Below are positions 12,077-20,860 of a DNA stretch of 64,000 bases, in pieces. The DNA is from Gordonia gummivorans (lineage in GTDB: Bacteria > Actinomycetota > Actinomycetes > Mycobacteriales > Mycobacteriaceae): positions 1 to 64,000 of the forward strand of contig NZ_JAKWBF010000015.1 of assembly GCF_022513585.1 (NCBI RefSeq). The letters run 5' to 3'. Position numbers and translations under genes: made by a program. Positions within the stretch are counted from its first letter, which is position 1. The number at the start of each line of letters is the position of its first letter. The notes under the pieces were generated by a model. It made no database searches, was not told the DNA's origin, and worked only from the letters and a program-made list of their open reading frames with translations.

Positions 12077-12676
12077 GTGCCCAAGGTCAGCGATGATCGT
12101 CTGGCCGCGCGTCGTCGGGAGATTCTCGACGGCGCGCGGCACTGCTTCGCCGAGTACGGCTACGACGGTGCGACAGTGAAGCGCATCGAAGAGTCGACCG
12201 GGATGTCACGCGGCGCGATCTTCCATCACTTCCGGGACAAAGAGGCGCTCTTTCTCGCCCTGGCGCGCGAGGACGCCGAGCGGATGGCCGACGTCGCAGC
12301 CGAACAGGGACTCGTGCAGGTCATGCGTGACATGCTCGCCCGCCCACAGGATTTCGACTGGCTGGGTACCCGCCTGGAGATCGCCCGCAAACTCCGGACC
12401 GACGCAGCCTTCCGGGATGCGTGGACTGCGCACTCCCTCGACCTGGAAAAGGCGACCCTCGACCGACTCGAACGCGGTCGCGAAGCCGGGCGGCTGCGCG
12501 AGGACGTCCCCACCGACGTGCTGCTGGACTACCTCGACCTCGTCCTCGACGGACTCATCACCCGGCTCGCGTCGGGACGTCCCACCGATGATCTGCACGC
12601 GGTTCTCGACCTGGTCGAGGAGTCGGTGCGCGCACCGCGTTCGGCGACCTACGACCAGGCGGCGGCGCGTACCTGA
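12077..12676 (+). CDS. acnR: TetR-family repressor AcnR
   Basis: A 199-residue TetR regulator. The N-terminal helix-turn-helix spans about residues 10-55 (ARHCFAEYGYDGATVKRIEESTGMSRGAIFHHF). The C-terminal all-helical domain resembles AcnR, which senses citrate with a divalent metal in corynebacteria and represses acn. The GTG start has GGGAG six bases upstream. Position immediately after acn, together with the matching operator upstream of acn, makes the assignment firm. Ligand sensing is inferred from the family. Confidence 0.93.
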   Translation: MPKVSDDRLAARRREILDGARHCFAEYGYDGATVKRIEESTGMSRGAIFHHFRDKEALFLALAREDAERMADVAAEQGLVQVMRDMLARPQDFDWLGTRLEIARKLRTDAAFRDAWTAHSLDLEKATLDRLERGREAGRLREDVPTDVLLDYLDLVLDGLITRLASGRPTDDLHAVLDLVEESVRAPRSATYDQAAART

Positions 12677-12693
12677 GCGTTCTCAGCAAACCT

Positions 12694-12712
12694 TCAGGTA
12701 GGGTACCCTAAG
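12694..12712. promoter_or_regulatory. Possible DtxR/IdeR-like box
   Basis: TCAGGTAGGGTACCCTAAG immediately before the cholesterol-oxidase-like gene includes the perfect palindrome AGGGTACCCT and half-sites resembling TTAGGT/CCTAA of iron-box consensus. The spacing is one base short of the 19-base consensus, so this is tentative. Confidence 0.25.
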
Positions 12713-12721
12713 TTAGCTGTC

Positions 12722-14350
12722 GTGGACGCACCCGATCGGCCTGAACACTTCCTGCTCACACGGCGCTCGCTGCTCAAAGGAGCTGCCGCTGCGGGCGCAA
12801 TCACCGCCGCCACGGCAGCTATCGGACGCGGAGCCGGCGCCACGGCCGCCGCCGAACGCGGCACCGCGATCGTCATCGGCAGCGGATTCGGCGGTGCCGT
12901 CGCGGCACTTCGCCTTGGACAGGCAGGCTTTCGGACAACGGTATTCGAACGCGGACGACGCTGGCCGATTCGTCCAGACGGCAACACCTTTGCCACTTTC
13001 GATCGGCCCGACCGCCGAGCCGCCTGGTTCTCCGACACCGCAGGCATCTCCAGCTCGTTGCAGGTCCCGGTCGAGCGTTACCCGGGCGTCCTGGATGCGA
13101 TCAAGGGCAACGGCATCGAGTCCGTCTACGGCGCGGGCGTGGGCGGCGGATCTCTTGTGTTCGGCGCCTTTTCGGCTCAGCCCGACAAACCCGATTTCGA
13201 GATGCTGTTCCCCGGCGGCACCGACTACGACGGTCTCGCGCGGACCTACTATCCGCGCGCTCGGCGCATGCTCAACGCGACACCGCTGCCACCGGACATC
13301 CTCGCCCACCCCAACTACGTCGGCGCCCGATCGTGGTTGCGGACGGTCGCACGTTACGGAGTCCGGCCGAGCTTCATCGACTACTCCATCAACTGGGACC
13401 TCGTCCGCAAGGAACTCTCCGGGCGCGTCCGGCCAGGCGTCAGCATCGGCGACCTCTCCTACGGCGTGAACAGCGGGGCCAAGAACTCGGTCGACCACAA
13501 CTACCTGCCGGCCGCCGAGGCCACGGGCAACGTCACCATCAAGCCGATGCACGAGGTCTTCGAGATCCGACCACGCAGCCGCCGACGGGGATTCGTCGTG
13601 CGGGCCCGGGTGATCGACGACAAGCACCGCACGCTCCGGATCGTCACCGCCGAGGCCGACTACCTGTTCCTCGCGGCCGGCTCGTATCACACGACGTCGT
13701 TGCTGGTCCGCGCCCGCGCGCACGGAACCCTGCCCCGACTGTCGCCGAGGATCGGTGACGGGTTCGGCGGCAACGGCGACTTCCTCATCGTGCGGACCGC
13801 ACTGCGCGAGCAGTACGGTCCGATCCAGGGCGGACCCGGCTACAGCCGGCTTCGGGAGGACCGCCTGCCCGGCGGCCCCGCAGCGATCGTCTACCAGGCG
13901 AGTCCTTTCCCGTCTCCCCTCGGTGGCACCGCAACCACACATCTCATTCAGGTACACACCGACGAACGCGGCACCATCGACTACGACCACGCCACCAGGG
14001 GCACCCAGCTCAACTATCCGTATCCCGAGGGAACGAGCGTCCTCGATCGGCGCGGGGCCGCGTTCGCCCAGCACTTCCACGAACGCACCGAAACCCGATA
14101 CGGCTTCCCGCAGAACGGCATTCCGCTGTACTCGCGCAGTTTCGGATTCGGTTCCGGTAGTACCTTCCACGGGCTGGGTGGCGTCGTCATCGGGCAAGCG
14201 GCCACAGCCGACGGCGGGGTCAAGGGCTACGACGACCTCTATGTGGTCGACGGTTCGTTCTGCCCCGGCGCCGTCGGGCTCGTCAACCCGTCCCTCACGA
14301 TCACCGCACTCGCCGAGCGCACGATGGATCGTTTCCTCGCCCGACACTGA
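12722..14350 (+). CDS. Tat-exported GMC oxidoreductase, cholesterol oxidase-like
   Basis: A 542-residue FAD enzyme resembling secreted class I cholesterol oxidases, which turn 3-beta-hydroxysterols into 3-keto-4-ene steroids with H2O2 release. It starts with a twin-arginine signal (TRRSLLKGAAAAGAI, residues 13-27) followed by the dinucleotide motif IGSGFGG (52-58). VGGGSLVFG, FHGLGGVVIG and the C-terminal VVDGSFCPGAVGLVNPSLTI contain the expected His and Asn positions. The GTG start sits nine bases after the AGTTAG box with no obvious ribosome site, so the transcript may be short-leadered. Substrate specificity cannot be read from sequence alone. Confidence 0.85.
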   Translation: MDAPDRPEHFLLTRRSLLKGAAAAGAITAATAAIGRGAGATAAAERGTAIVIGSGFGGAVAALRLGQAGFRTTVFERGRRWPIRPDGNTFATFDRPDRRAAWFSDTAGISSSLQVPVERYPGVLDAIKGNGIESVYGAGVGGGSLVFGAFSAQPDKPDFEMLFPGGTDYDGLARTYYPRARRMLNATPLPPDILAHPNYVGARSWLRTVARYGVRPSFIDYSINWDLVRKELSGRVRPGVSIGDLSYGVNSGAKNSVDHNYLPAAEATGNVTIKPMHEVFEIRPRSRRRGFVVRARVIDDKHRTLRIVTAEADYLFLAAGSYHTTSLLVRARAHGTLPRLSPRIGDGFGGNGDFLIVRTALREQYGPIQGGPGYSRLREDRLPGGPAAIVYQASPFPSPLGGTATTHLIQVHTDERGTIDYDHATRGTQLNYPYPEGTSVLDRRGAAFAQHFHERTETRYGFPQNGIPLYSRSFGFGSGSTFHGLGGVVIGQAATADGGVKGYDDLYVVDGSFCPGAVGLVNPSLTITALAERTMDRFLARH

Positions 14351-14362
14351 CGTTGGCGGCGC

Positions 14363-14427
14363 GTCAGGTACTGTGATGCCGAGCACGTCCGAGCGCTCGC
14401 TCGGCTGCCATCACATGCATTCCTGAC
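14363..14427 (+). other. Nested hairpin between cholesterol oxidase-like gene and acyl-CoA synthetase
   Basis: Three stacked stems: GTCAGG (14363-14368) with CCTGAC (14422-14427), TGTGATG (14372-14378) with CATCACA (14409-14415), and CCGAGC (14379-14384) with GCTCGG (14399-14404). The apex holds GAGCGCTC. No U-tract follows, and the ribosome site of the next gene starts about 5 bases later. It could end the upstream transcript or be a structured leader. Confidence 0.55.
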
Positions 14428-14446
14428 CTGCAGAGGAGAGACTGCC

Positions 14447-15997
14447 GTGTTTCCTGGAGTCTTCGCCAAGTCCACCCCGGACAAGCCCGCCGTGATCCGC
14501 GCCGCCACCGGAGAACAGCTCACGTACGCCGAGCTCGACCAGAACTCCACGCGCCTGGCGAATCACCTTGAGTCACTGGGACTCCGGCCGGGCGACTGCA
14601 TCGCGATGGTGTCGGCGAACGACCTGCACATGTTCGAGGTGTACTGGGCCGCGCTGCGCAGCGGACTGTACGTGACGGCAATCAACCACCACCTGACCGC
14701 CGCGGAGACCAACTACATCCTCGCCGACTGCAACGCTCAGGTGCTGTTCGCCGGCGCGTCGGTGTCCGACGCCGTCGCCGACTCCGCAGAGATCGATGCG
14801 CTGAAGCGGCCCGGGCATCGACTCTCCTGGGGCGGCGAGATCCCGGGCTTCGACTCCTACGAGACTGCGCTCGCTGCTGCGTCCGACGCGTCACGCACCG
14901 ATCAACCACGCGGTACCGACATGCTCTACTCCTCGGGAACCACCGGACGGCCCAAGGGCATCAAGACGCCGATGCCGCAGGGGCAGGTCGATGAAATCCC
15001 CGACGCCTACACCGCGATCTTCGCGCCGATGTACGGCTTCGACCCGACGGCGGTCTACTTGTCCCCGGCGCCGCTGTATCACGCTGCACCGCTGCGGTAT
15101 TGCGGCGTGACGAATTCGGTCGGCGGAACCGTGGTGTTCCTCGACCGCTTCGATCCGCAAGACGCACTGGCCGCGATCGAGAAGTACCACGCGACACACA
15201 GCCAGTGGGTCCCGACCATGTTCATCCGAATGCTGAAACTTCCGGCCGACATCCGCGCCAAGTACGACGTCGGCAGCTTGAAGCTGGCCGTTCACGCGGC
15301 AGCGCCGTGCCCGGTTGAGGTGAAGCAGGCGATGATCGAGTGGTGGGGTCCGGTGATCCACGAGTACTACGCATCGACCGAGGCGGCAGGCGCAACCTTC
15401 ATCGGACCGCAGGAAGCGCTCGACCATCCCGGCTCGGTCGGCAAGCCGCTGCTCGGCGTCATCCACATCTGCGATGAGGACGGCAAGGAAGTGCCCACCG
15501 GAGAGGTCGGGCAGGTCTACTTCGAACGCGACGAGGTGCCGTTCCAGTACCACAACGATCCGGAGAAGACACGGAAATCTCAGCACCCCGAGCACGAGAA
15601 CTGGTCCACCACAGGCGATGTCGGGTATGTCGATGCCGACGGCTACCTGTATCTGACCGACCGCAAGGCGTTCATGATCATCTCCGGCGGGGTCAACATC
15701 TACCCGCAGGAGGCAGAGAATGTTCTCATCAACCACCCGGCCGTGTTCGACGTCGCGGTGATCGGAGTGCCCGACCCCGACCTCGGCGAGGTCGCCAAGG
15801 CGTGCGTCCAGCTCGCCGACGGCCGACTACCGTCCGACGAGCTCGCCGATGAGCTGATCGCTTTCACCAAGGAATCCATCGCCGCCTACAAGGCGCCGCG
15901 TTCGGTCGACTTCGTCTCTGAATTGCCACGCACACCCACCGGTAAGCTCGTCAAAGGCGAGCTGCGGAAGCAGTACTGGCCCGCAGCGGCGGTGTAG
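14447..15997 (+). CDS. Fatty acyl-CoA synthetase (FadD family)
   Basis: A 516-residue AMP-forming acyl-CoA ligase of the ANL superfamily. Motif A3 is YSSGTTGRPKG at residues 161-171; YYASTEAAG, STTGDVGYVDADGYLYLTDRK and the A10 lysine in RTPTGKLVKGELR are all present. The GTG start follows GGAGAG. It activates a carboxylic acid to its CoA thioester through an acyl-adenylate. Position after a sterol-oxidase-like gene hints at lipid or sterol side-chain catabolism, but the chain length cannot be deduced. It resembles mycobacterial FadD4-like proteins; a numbered symbol would be a guess. Confidence 0.9.
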   Translation: MFPGVFAKSTPDKPAVIRAATGEQLTYAELDQNSTRLANHLESLGLRPGDCIAMVSANDLHMFEVYWAALRSGLYVTAINHHLTAAETNYILADCNAQVLFAGASVSDAVADSAEIDALKRPGHRLSWGGEIPGFDSYETALAAASDASRTDQPRGTDMLYSSGTTGRPKGIKTPMPQGQVDEIPDAYTAIFAPMYGFDPTAVYLSPAPLYHAAPLRYCGVTNSVGGTVVFLDRFDPQDALAAIEKYHATHSQWVPTMFIRMLKLPADIRAKYDVGSLKLAVHAAAPCPVEVKQAMIEWWGPVIHEYYASTEAAGATFIGPQEALDHPGSVGKPLLGVIHICDEDGKEVPTGEVGQVYFERDEVPFQYHNDPEKTRKSQHPEHENWSTTGDVGYVDADGYLYLTDRKAFMIISGGVNIYPQEAENVLINHPAVFDVAVIGVPDPDLGEVAKACVQLADGRLPSDELADELIAFTKESIAAYKAPRSVDFVSELPRTPTGKLVKGELRKQYWPAAAV

Positions 15998-16017
15998 TCA
16001 CGAGCGAAGGATGGGGT

Positions 16018-16755
16018 ATGGCCGACGAAACAGACCGGGATCACGCGCTTCGAGCGGCAACCCGCAACGACATCGGCCAAGACGTCATTGCGGTACTGCG
16101 CGCCAACCGGTGGGACGACATCCTGCAGGCAGCAGGCGAAGGACTGCTGGTCGCGCTCGCGTCGAAGACCGACGGTGCCACCGAGTTGGCCGAGCAGTGT
16201 GTCGCGGCCCTTCGGGAGCGTGAATGGTATGGCGACGACGAGCTGGCCGACCAGATCGAATCTGCGCTCGGGACAGGTGCCACGCCACTGCTGAAGGAGC
16301 TGAAAGTCGATCTCGAGATGATCTCGTCGTCACTCGAAGGCGACCCGATGCAGGGCGGGGGCCGAATCGACCTGACGGACGGAACGGTCTACCCGGACTT
16401 CATGTTCGAATCCGGCGTCGCCGACCTCGACGACATGGGAATGACCGAAGACGATCTCGAGGACCCCGACCGGTGGCTCTCCATCGACTGCGAGGGGTCA
16501 CGTCAGGGCTATCGCGACATGGAGAAGTTCATCGCGTGGGAGGTCGAGGACGAACACCTCGCCGAACTGCTCGGCATGGCGATCGAGGGTCGCGGCGCTT
16601 TCCGGCGCTTCCGAGATGTGCTGCACCGCAAGGCCGACTCCCACCCGGACATGCTCACCCGCTGGAACAACTTCAGCGATGAGCGCAAGACCGGCCGTGC
16701 GCGGGAGTGGCTGGCCGGCAACGGCTATCGCCCGGCGATCGGGAACCCCTTTTGA
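16018..16755 (+). CDS. UPF0158 family protein
   Basis: A 245-residue acidic protein. The second half carries the UPF0158 signature: YRDMEKFIAWEVEDEHLAELLGMAIEGRGAFRRFRDVL (about residues 165-205), then a WNNFSDER and REWLA segment. The first 100 residues form an Ala/Leu-rich helical region peculiar to longer actinobacterial members. No catalytic motif is visible and the role is unknown. The stop codon abuts the convergent ABC-F gene's stop (TGA at 16753-16755 and its mirror at 16756-16758), leaving no room for a terminator. Confidence 0.8.
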   Translation: MADETDRDHALRAATRNDIGQDVIAVLRANRWDDILQAAGEGLLVALASKTDGATELAEQCVAALREREWYGDDELADQIESALGTGATPLLKELKVDLEMISSSLEGDPMQGGGRIDLTDGTVYPDFMFESGVADLDDMGMTEDDLEDPDRWLSIDCEGSRQGYRDMEKFIAWEVEDEHLAELLGMAIEGRGAFRRFRDVLHRKADSHPDMLTRWNNFSDERKTGRAREWLAGNGYRPAIGNPF

Positions 16756-18384
16756 TCAGGCGAGTTCGATGAGTTCCTGGTACTCGTCCGACCAGTGATC
16801 CTCGGTGCCGTCGGGCAGCAGGATCACGCGCTGCGGGTCCAGTGCCGCGGCGGCGCCGGGGTCGTGGGTGACGAGCACGACAGCCCCGGTATAGCTGCGC
16901 AATGCGTCGAGCACCTGTTCGCGCGAGATCGGGTCGAGGTTGTTGGTCGGCTCGTCGAGCAGCAGCACATTCGCCGCCGACGACACCAGACCGGCGAGCG
17001 TCAGACGGGTCTTCTCACCGCCGGACAGGGTGCCCGCCGGCTGATCGAGCTGAGCGCCGGAGAACATGAACGCACCCAGCAGTCCGCGCAGGTCCTGCTC
17101 CCCCGCGTCGGGCGCCGCATGTCGGATGTTCTCCCACACGGAGGCCATGTCGTCGAGCGTGTCGTGCTCCTGCGCGAAATACCCGACCTTGAGGCCGTAC
17201 CCCGGCTCCAGTTTGCCGGTATCCGGTTTCTCCACGCCCGCAAGAAGTTTGAGGAGCGTGGTCTTGCCCGCACCGTTGAGGCCGAGGATCACGACGCGGC
17301 TGCCCTTGTCGATCGCCAGGTCGACCCCGGTGAAGATCTCCAGCGAGCCGTAGCTCTTGGACAGCCCGGCCGCCATCAGCGGGGTCTTGCCGCACGCCGC
17401 GGGCTCCGGGAAGCGGATGCGCGCGGTACGGTCGGCCACCCGCTCGTCGTCGAGGGCGTCGAGCATCCGATCGGCGCGCTTGAGCATGTTCTGCGCCGCC
17501 GTCGCCTTGGTGGCCTTGGCACCGAGTTTGGCCGCCTGCGTGCGCAGGGCCGACGCCTTCTTCTCTGCGTTGGCCCGCTCGCGCCGACGACGCTGTTCGT
17601 CGGTGGCACGCGCGTCGAGATAGCGCTGCCACCCCATGTTGTAGACATCGGCCTCGCCGCGCACCGCGTCGAGGAACCAGACCCGGTTCACCACATCGGC
17701 GAGAAGGTCGACGTCGTGGCTGATCACCACCAGGCCGCCCTCGTGGTTCTGCAGGAACCCGCGCAGCCATGCGATCGAGTCGGCGTCGAGGTGGTTGGTC
17801 GGCTCGTCGAGCAACAGGGTGGTGTCGGATTTCCCGGAGTCGTCGGACGCCGCGAACAGGATGCGTGCCAACTCGATGCGACGACGCTGACCGCCAGACA
17901 ATGTGCGTAACGGCTGGGCCAGCACCCGGTCGGGCAGGCCCAGGCTGTGGCAGATGCGCGCCGCGTCGGATTCGGCAACATACCCACCGAGGTCGGCGAA
18001 CCGCTCCTCCAGACGCCCGTAACGCGCCACTGCCTTGTCACGCGCGCGATCGTCGGCGGCCTCGGCCATCTGCGCCTGCTGCTTCTCCATGTCGCGCAGG
18101 ATCGCGTCCAGACCGCGCGCCGAGAGCACCCGGTCCTTGGCCAGCACGTCGAGGTCGCCCTCCTTCGGATCCTGCGGAAGGTAGCCGAGATCGCCGGACC
18201 GGCGGATCTCACCGGCGTAGGGCTCGGTCTCGCCGGCCAGGATGCGCAGAGTGGTGGTCTTGCCGGCTCCGTTACGCCCCACCAAACCGATCCGGTCGCC
18301 GGGCTGGATGCGCAGTGCGTCGCCGGGCGCCGACAGCAGGGTCCGAGCGCCCGCTCGAACTTCCAGGTCGGTCGCGGTGATCAC
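16756..18384 (-). CDS. ABC-F family ATPase
   Basis: A soluble protein with two ABC domains and no membrane span, 542 residues, equal in length to M. tuberculosis Rv1473. First Walker A GRNGAGKTT (about 37-45), signature LSGGQRRR, Walker B LLLDEPTNHLD. A charged linker (about 260-330, rich in ERANAEKKASAL and KATAAQNMLKRAD) follows. The second domain has GLNGAGKTT, LSGGEKTR and LLDEPTNNLD. ABC-F proteins act on the ribosome as translation factors or antibiotic-protection factors; Rv1473 has been annotated as macrolide transport, which the lack of membrane domains does not support. The precise role is open. Confidence 0.9.
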   Translation of the reverse strand: MITATDLEVRAGARTLLSAPGDALRIQPGDRIGLVGRNGAGKTTTLRILAGETEPYAGEIRRSGDLGYLPQDPKEGDLDVLAKDRVLSARGLDAILRDMEKQQAQMAEAADDRARDKAVARYGRLEERFADLGGYVAESDAARICHSLGLPDRVLAQPLRTLSGGQRRRIELARILFAASDDSGKSDTTLLLDEPTNHLDADSIAWLRGFLQNHEGGLVVISHDVDLLADVVNRVWFLDAVRGEADVYNMGWQRYLDARATDEQRRRRERANAEKKASALRTQAAKLGAKATKATAAQNMLKRADRMLDALDDERVADRTARIRFPEPAACGKTPLMAAGLSKSYGSLEIFTGVDLAIDKGSRVVILGLNGAGKTTLLKLLAGVEKPDTGKLEPGYGLKVGYFAQEHDTLDDMASVWENIRHAAPDAGEQDLRGLLGAFMFSGAQLDQPAGTLSGGEKTRLTLAGLVSSAANVLLLDEPTNNLDPISREQVLDALRSYTGAVVLVTHDPGAAAALDPQRVILLPDGTEDHWSDEYQELIELA

Positions 18385-18462
18385 GACGGACCAGTCTACC
18401 GGTGCATGTCAGCGGGATTTTCCACCCGGACCGCACCCGGACGTCGCGACGGGAAGGATACG

Positions 18463-19266
18463 GTGATCGACGTGACGCAACCCACAGCAATCCCGAGCAC
18501 ATCCGACCTGTCCGGCAAGTCCGCGCTGGTGACCGGCGCCAGTCGCGGCATCGGTCTGGGCATCGCCACCGAACTGGCCCGACGCGGTGCATCGGTGGTC
18601 ATCACCGGCCGCAAACCCGAGCCACTTGCCGCCGCTGCCGACGAGATCCGCGCTGCGGTTCCCGAGGCCCGGGTCGTCGACTGCCCCGGCAACACCGGTG
18701 ATGAAACTCACCGCACCGAAGCGGTCGCCGCGACGGTCGAACTCGGCGGGGCCATCGACATCCTGGTCAACAACACCGGGATCAACCCGCTGTTCGGTCC
18801 GCTGATGGATGCCGATCTGGGGGCCTTCCGCAAGATCTTCGACACCAACGTGGTTGCGGGTCTGGGCTTCATCCAGGAGGCGTTTCGCGCCGGCATGTCC
18901 GATCGCGGTGGCGCGGTCGTGAACATCGCCTCCGTCGCCGGTCTGCGGTCGACCGGGGTGATCGCCGCCTATGGCGCGTCCAAGGCCGCGATGATCCGCC
19001 TGACATCGGAGTTGGCCTGGGAGCTCGGCAGCAACAACATCCGCGTCAACGCGATCGCACCCGCCATCATCCGCACCCGGTTCGCCAAGGACCTGATCGC
19101 CGGCGAGAACGAAGCCCGCGCCATCAAGGGCTATCCCCTCGGCCGACTCGGCGAGACCGAGGACATCGCCCGCGCCGCCGCGTTCCTGGCCAGCGACGAA
19201 GCCGTGTGGATCACCGGCCAGACGCTGGCGGTCGACGGCGGCCTGCTCTCGACCGGCAATATGTAA
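18463..19266 (+). CDS. Short-chain dehydrogenase/reductase
   Basis: A 267-residue classical SDR. The cofactor motif TGASRGIG is near residue 27, NNTG follows, and the catalytic Ser (NIASVAG) and YGASK Tyr/Lys are intact. The C-terminus is DGGLLSTGNM. The GTG at 18463 has GGGAAGG five to six bases upstream; a second GTG three codons later is weaker. It is the first of three same-strand genes with the lycopene cyclase and SRPBCC protein, separated from them by 22 and 4 bases. The substrate is unknown; the family includes ketoacyl reductases and alcohol dehydrogenases. Confidence 0.88.
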   Translation: MIDVTQPTAIPSTSDLSGKSALVTGASRGIGLGIATELARRGASVVITGRKPEPLAAAADEIRAAVPEARVVDCPGNTGDETHRTEAVAATVELGGAIDILVNNTGINPLFGPLMDADLGAFRKIFDTNVVAGLGFIQEAFRAGMSDRGGAVVNIASVAGLRSTGVIAAYGASKAAMIRLTSELAWELGSNNIRVNAIAPAIIRTRFAKDLIAGENEARAIKGYPLGRLGETEDIARAAAFLASDEAVWITGQTLAVDGGLLSTGNM

Positions 19267-19288
19267 CCGTGGCCGACGGGACCGAGGC

Positions 19289-20386
19289 GTGACCGAGGCG
19301 ATCGTCGTCGGGGCCGGTCCGTCGGGCCGAGCCCTGGCGCATCGGCTCTTGCGCGAGGGTGTCGCAGTGACCCTCGTGGACCCGGCACCGCATCGCGCAT
19401 GGCGCGCGACCTATGCCTGCTGGACCGACGAACTGCCCCACTGGCTGCCCACGGACTCCATTGCTGCCCAAGTGAATTCGGTCGACATGCGGTCCACGGA
19501 GCGGGTGGCGGTTCGACGCGGTTACACCGTCCTCGACGTCGAAGGGCTGCAGTCGGTCCTCGACGTCTCCGACGCCCACGTCATCGTCGACCGTACCGTC
19601 GCGGTACACCCCGATCGGGTCACCCTGCGCTCAGGTGAGCACATCGTGGCAGACATCGTCGTCGATGCCCGCGGAATCACCGGTCGCGGCGCCCGACAAA
19701 CCGCGTTCGGGCGGATCGTGCCACGCAGCCAAGCACTCCCCGTGCTCGACGGCGCTGAAGCCATCCTCATGGACTGGGGTGTGTTCCCGGGCCTCGACTC
19801 TCAAGCCCCACCGTCGTTCCTCTACGCCATTCCGCTCGACGACAACCGCGTCCTACTCGAGGAGACGTGCCTGGCCGGCGACCCGGCGTTGCCGCCCAGC
19901 GAGCTACGCCGACGGCTCGACGCTCGCCTGGCCCATCTGTCGTTGACCCAAATCGACGACGAGATCGTCTCCTTCGGCCTCCTCGGCGAGAGCAGCCCGT
20001 GGCGCAGCGAGGTGATGGAGTTCGGCGCACGTGGCGGGCTGATGCATCCGGCCACCGGCTACAGCGTCGCAGCGTCACTGCAAGCAGCCGAGGTGGTGGC
20101 GAAAGCGGCTGCCGCACAGAAGGACCCGAACGACGCTATCTGGTCGCTCTCGGCCCGGCAGGTCTATCGGCTGCGACGCGCGGGACTGCGATCACTTCTG
20201 TCATTCGACGCTCCCCAGACCCGACGATTCTTCGACACCTTCGCCCACCTCCCCGTCGGCCGGCAACGCGCCTATCTGTCCGAGCGCGAGAACCTTTCGG
20301 GAGTGCTGACCACGATGACGAATCTGTTCACGGCGGCGGGCAGCAGTACACGCGGGGCGATGATCCGCTCGGTGCTCGGGCGGTGA
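19289..20386 (+). CDS. crtL: Lycopene beta-cyclase (CrtL/CrtY family)
   Basis: A 365-residue flavoprotein of the lycopene cyclase family, which forms the beta-ionone rings of carotenoids without net redox change. The N-terminal FAD motif VVGAGPSGRALA is at residues 6-17. MDWGVF, FLYAIPLDDNRVLLEETCLA (the conserved catalytic region) and GGLMHPATGYSVAASL are diagnostic. It starts with GTG at 19289 and has only a weak ribosome site. No crtE, crtB or crtI lies in the window, so the cyclase is separate from the rest of the carotenoid pathway here. Confidence 0.87.
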   Translation: MTEAIVVGAGPSGRALAHRLLREGVAVTLVDPAPHRAWRATYACWTDELPHWLPTDSIAAQVNSVDMRSTERVAVRRGYTVLDVEGLQSVLDVSDAHVIVDRTVAVHPDRVTLRSGEHIVADIVVDARGITGRGARQTAFGRIVPRSQALPVLDGAEAILMDWGVFPGLDSQAPPSFLYAIPLDDNRVLLEETCLAGDPALPPSELRRRLDARLAHLSLTQIDDEIVSFGLLGESSPWRSEVMEFGARGGLMHPATGYSVAASLQAAEVVAKAAAAQKDPNDAIWSLSARQVYRLRRAGLRSLLSFDAPQTRRFFDTFAHLPVGRQRAYLSERENLSGVLTTMTNLFTAAGSSTRGAMIRSVLGR

Positions 20387-20390
20387 TTGC

Positions 20391-20855
20391 GTGTTCGACG
20401 ACTCGGTGCCTGACCCGTCACTGATCGATCTTGCGGTGTTCGTGGAGCGGCCACCCCGGGTTGTGTGGCGCGCGCTGACGGAGCCAGAGCTGATCGCCGG
20501 ATGGCTCTCGCCGGTGATCGGCTTTGCGCCCGTGGTCGGGACAACGTTCATCGTTCAAGTGGCGGTACGCGATAGACCCGACGCCGAGATGGCGTGTCAG
20601 GTCGTTGCGGCCGACGAGCCCGGGCACCTCGCCTACAGTTGGACCGACCTTCGTGGGAATCCGCCCCAGCGCTGGATGATGGACTACCGACTGCTTCCGC
20701 ATGGCCGGGGTACCCGGTTGTTCTGGCAGATGAGCGGTTTCGACATTGCGGACCGCTATCAGCGATACGCGCGCAACGGGATCGAGCGGTCCTGGAATCG
20801 AACGCTACTGCCAAGGTTGGCCGACGTCGTGAACATGTTGGGAGACACGCCCTAG
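20391..20855 (+). CDS. SRPBCC (AHSA1-like) domain protein
   Basis: A 154-residue START/Bet v1-like fold protein. The N-terminal VFVERPPRVVWRALTEPELIAGWLSPV is typical of AHSA1/activator of Hsp90 ATPase homologue domains. GHLAYSWTDLRG and the terminal amphipathic helix follow. These bind small hydrophobic ligands or act as co-chaperones. The GTG start is four bases after the crtL stop, suggesting co-transcription with the cyclase and the SDR. No specific ligand is deducible. Confidence 0.8.
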   Translation: MFDDSVPDPSLIDLAVFVERPPRVVWRALTEPELIAGWLSPVIGFAPVVGTTFIVQVAVRDRPDAEMACQVVAADEPGHLAYSWTDLRGNPPQRWMMDYRLLPHGRGTRLFWQMSGFDIADRYQRYARNGIERSWNRTLLPRLADVVNMLGDTP

Positions 20856-20860
20856 GGAGA

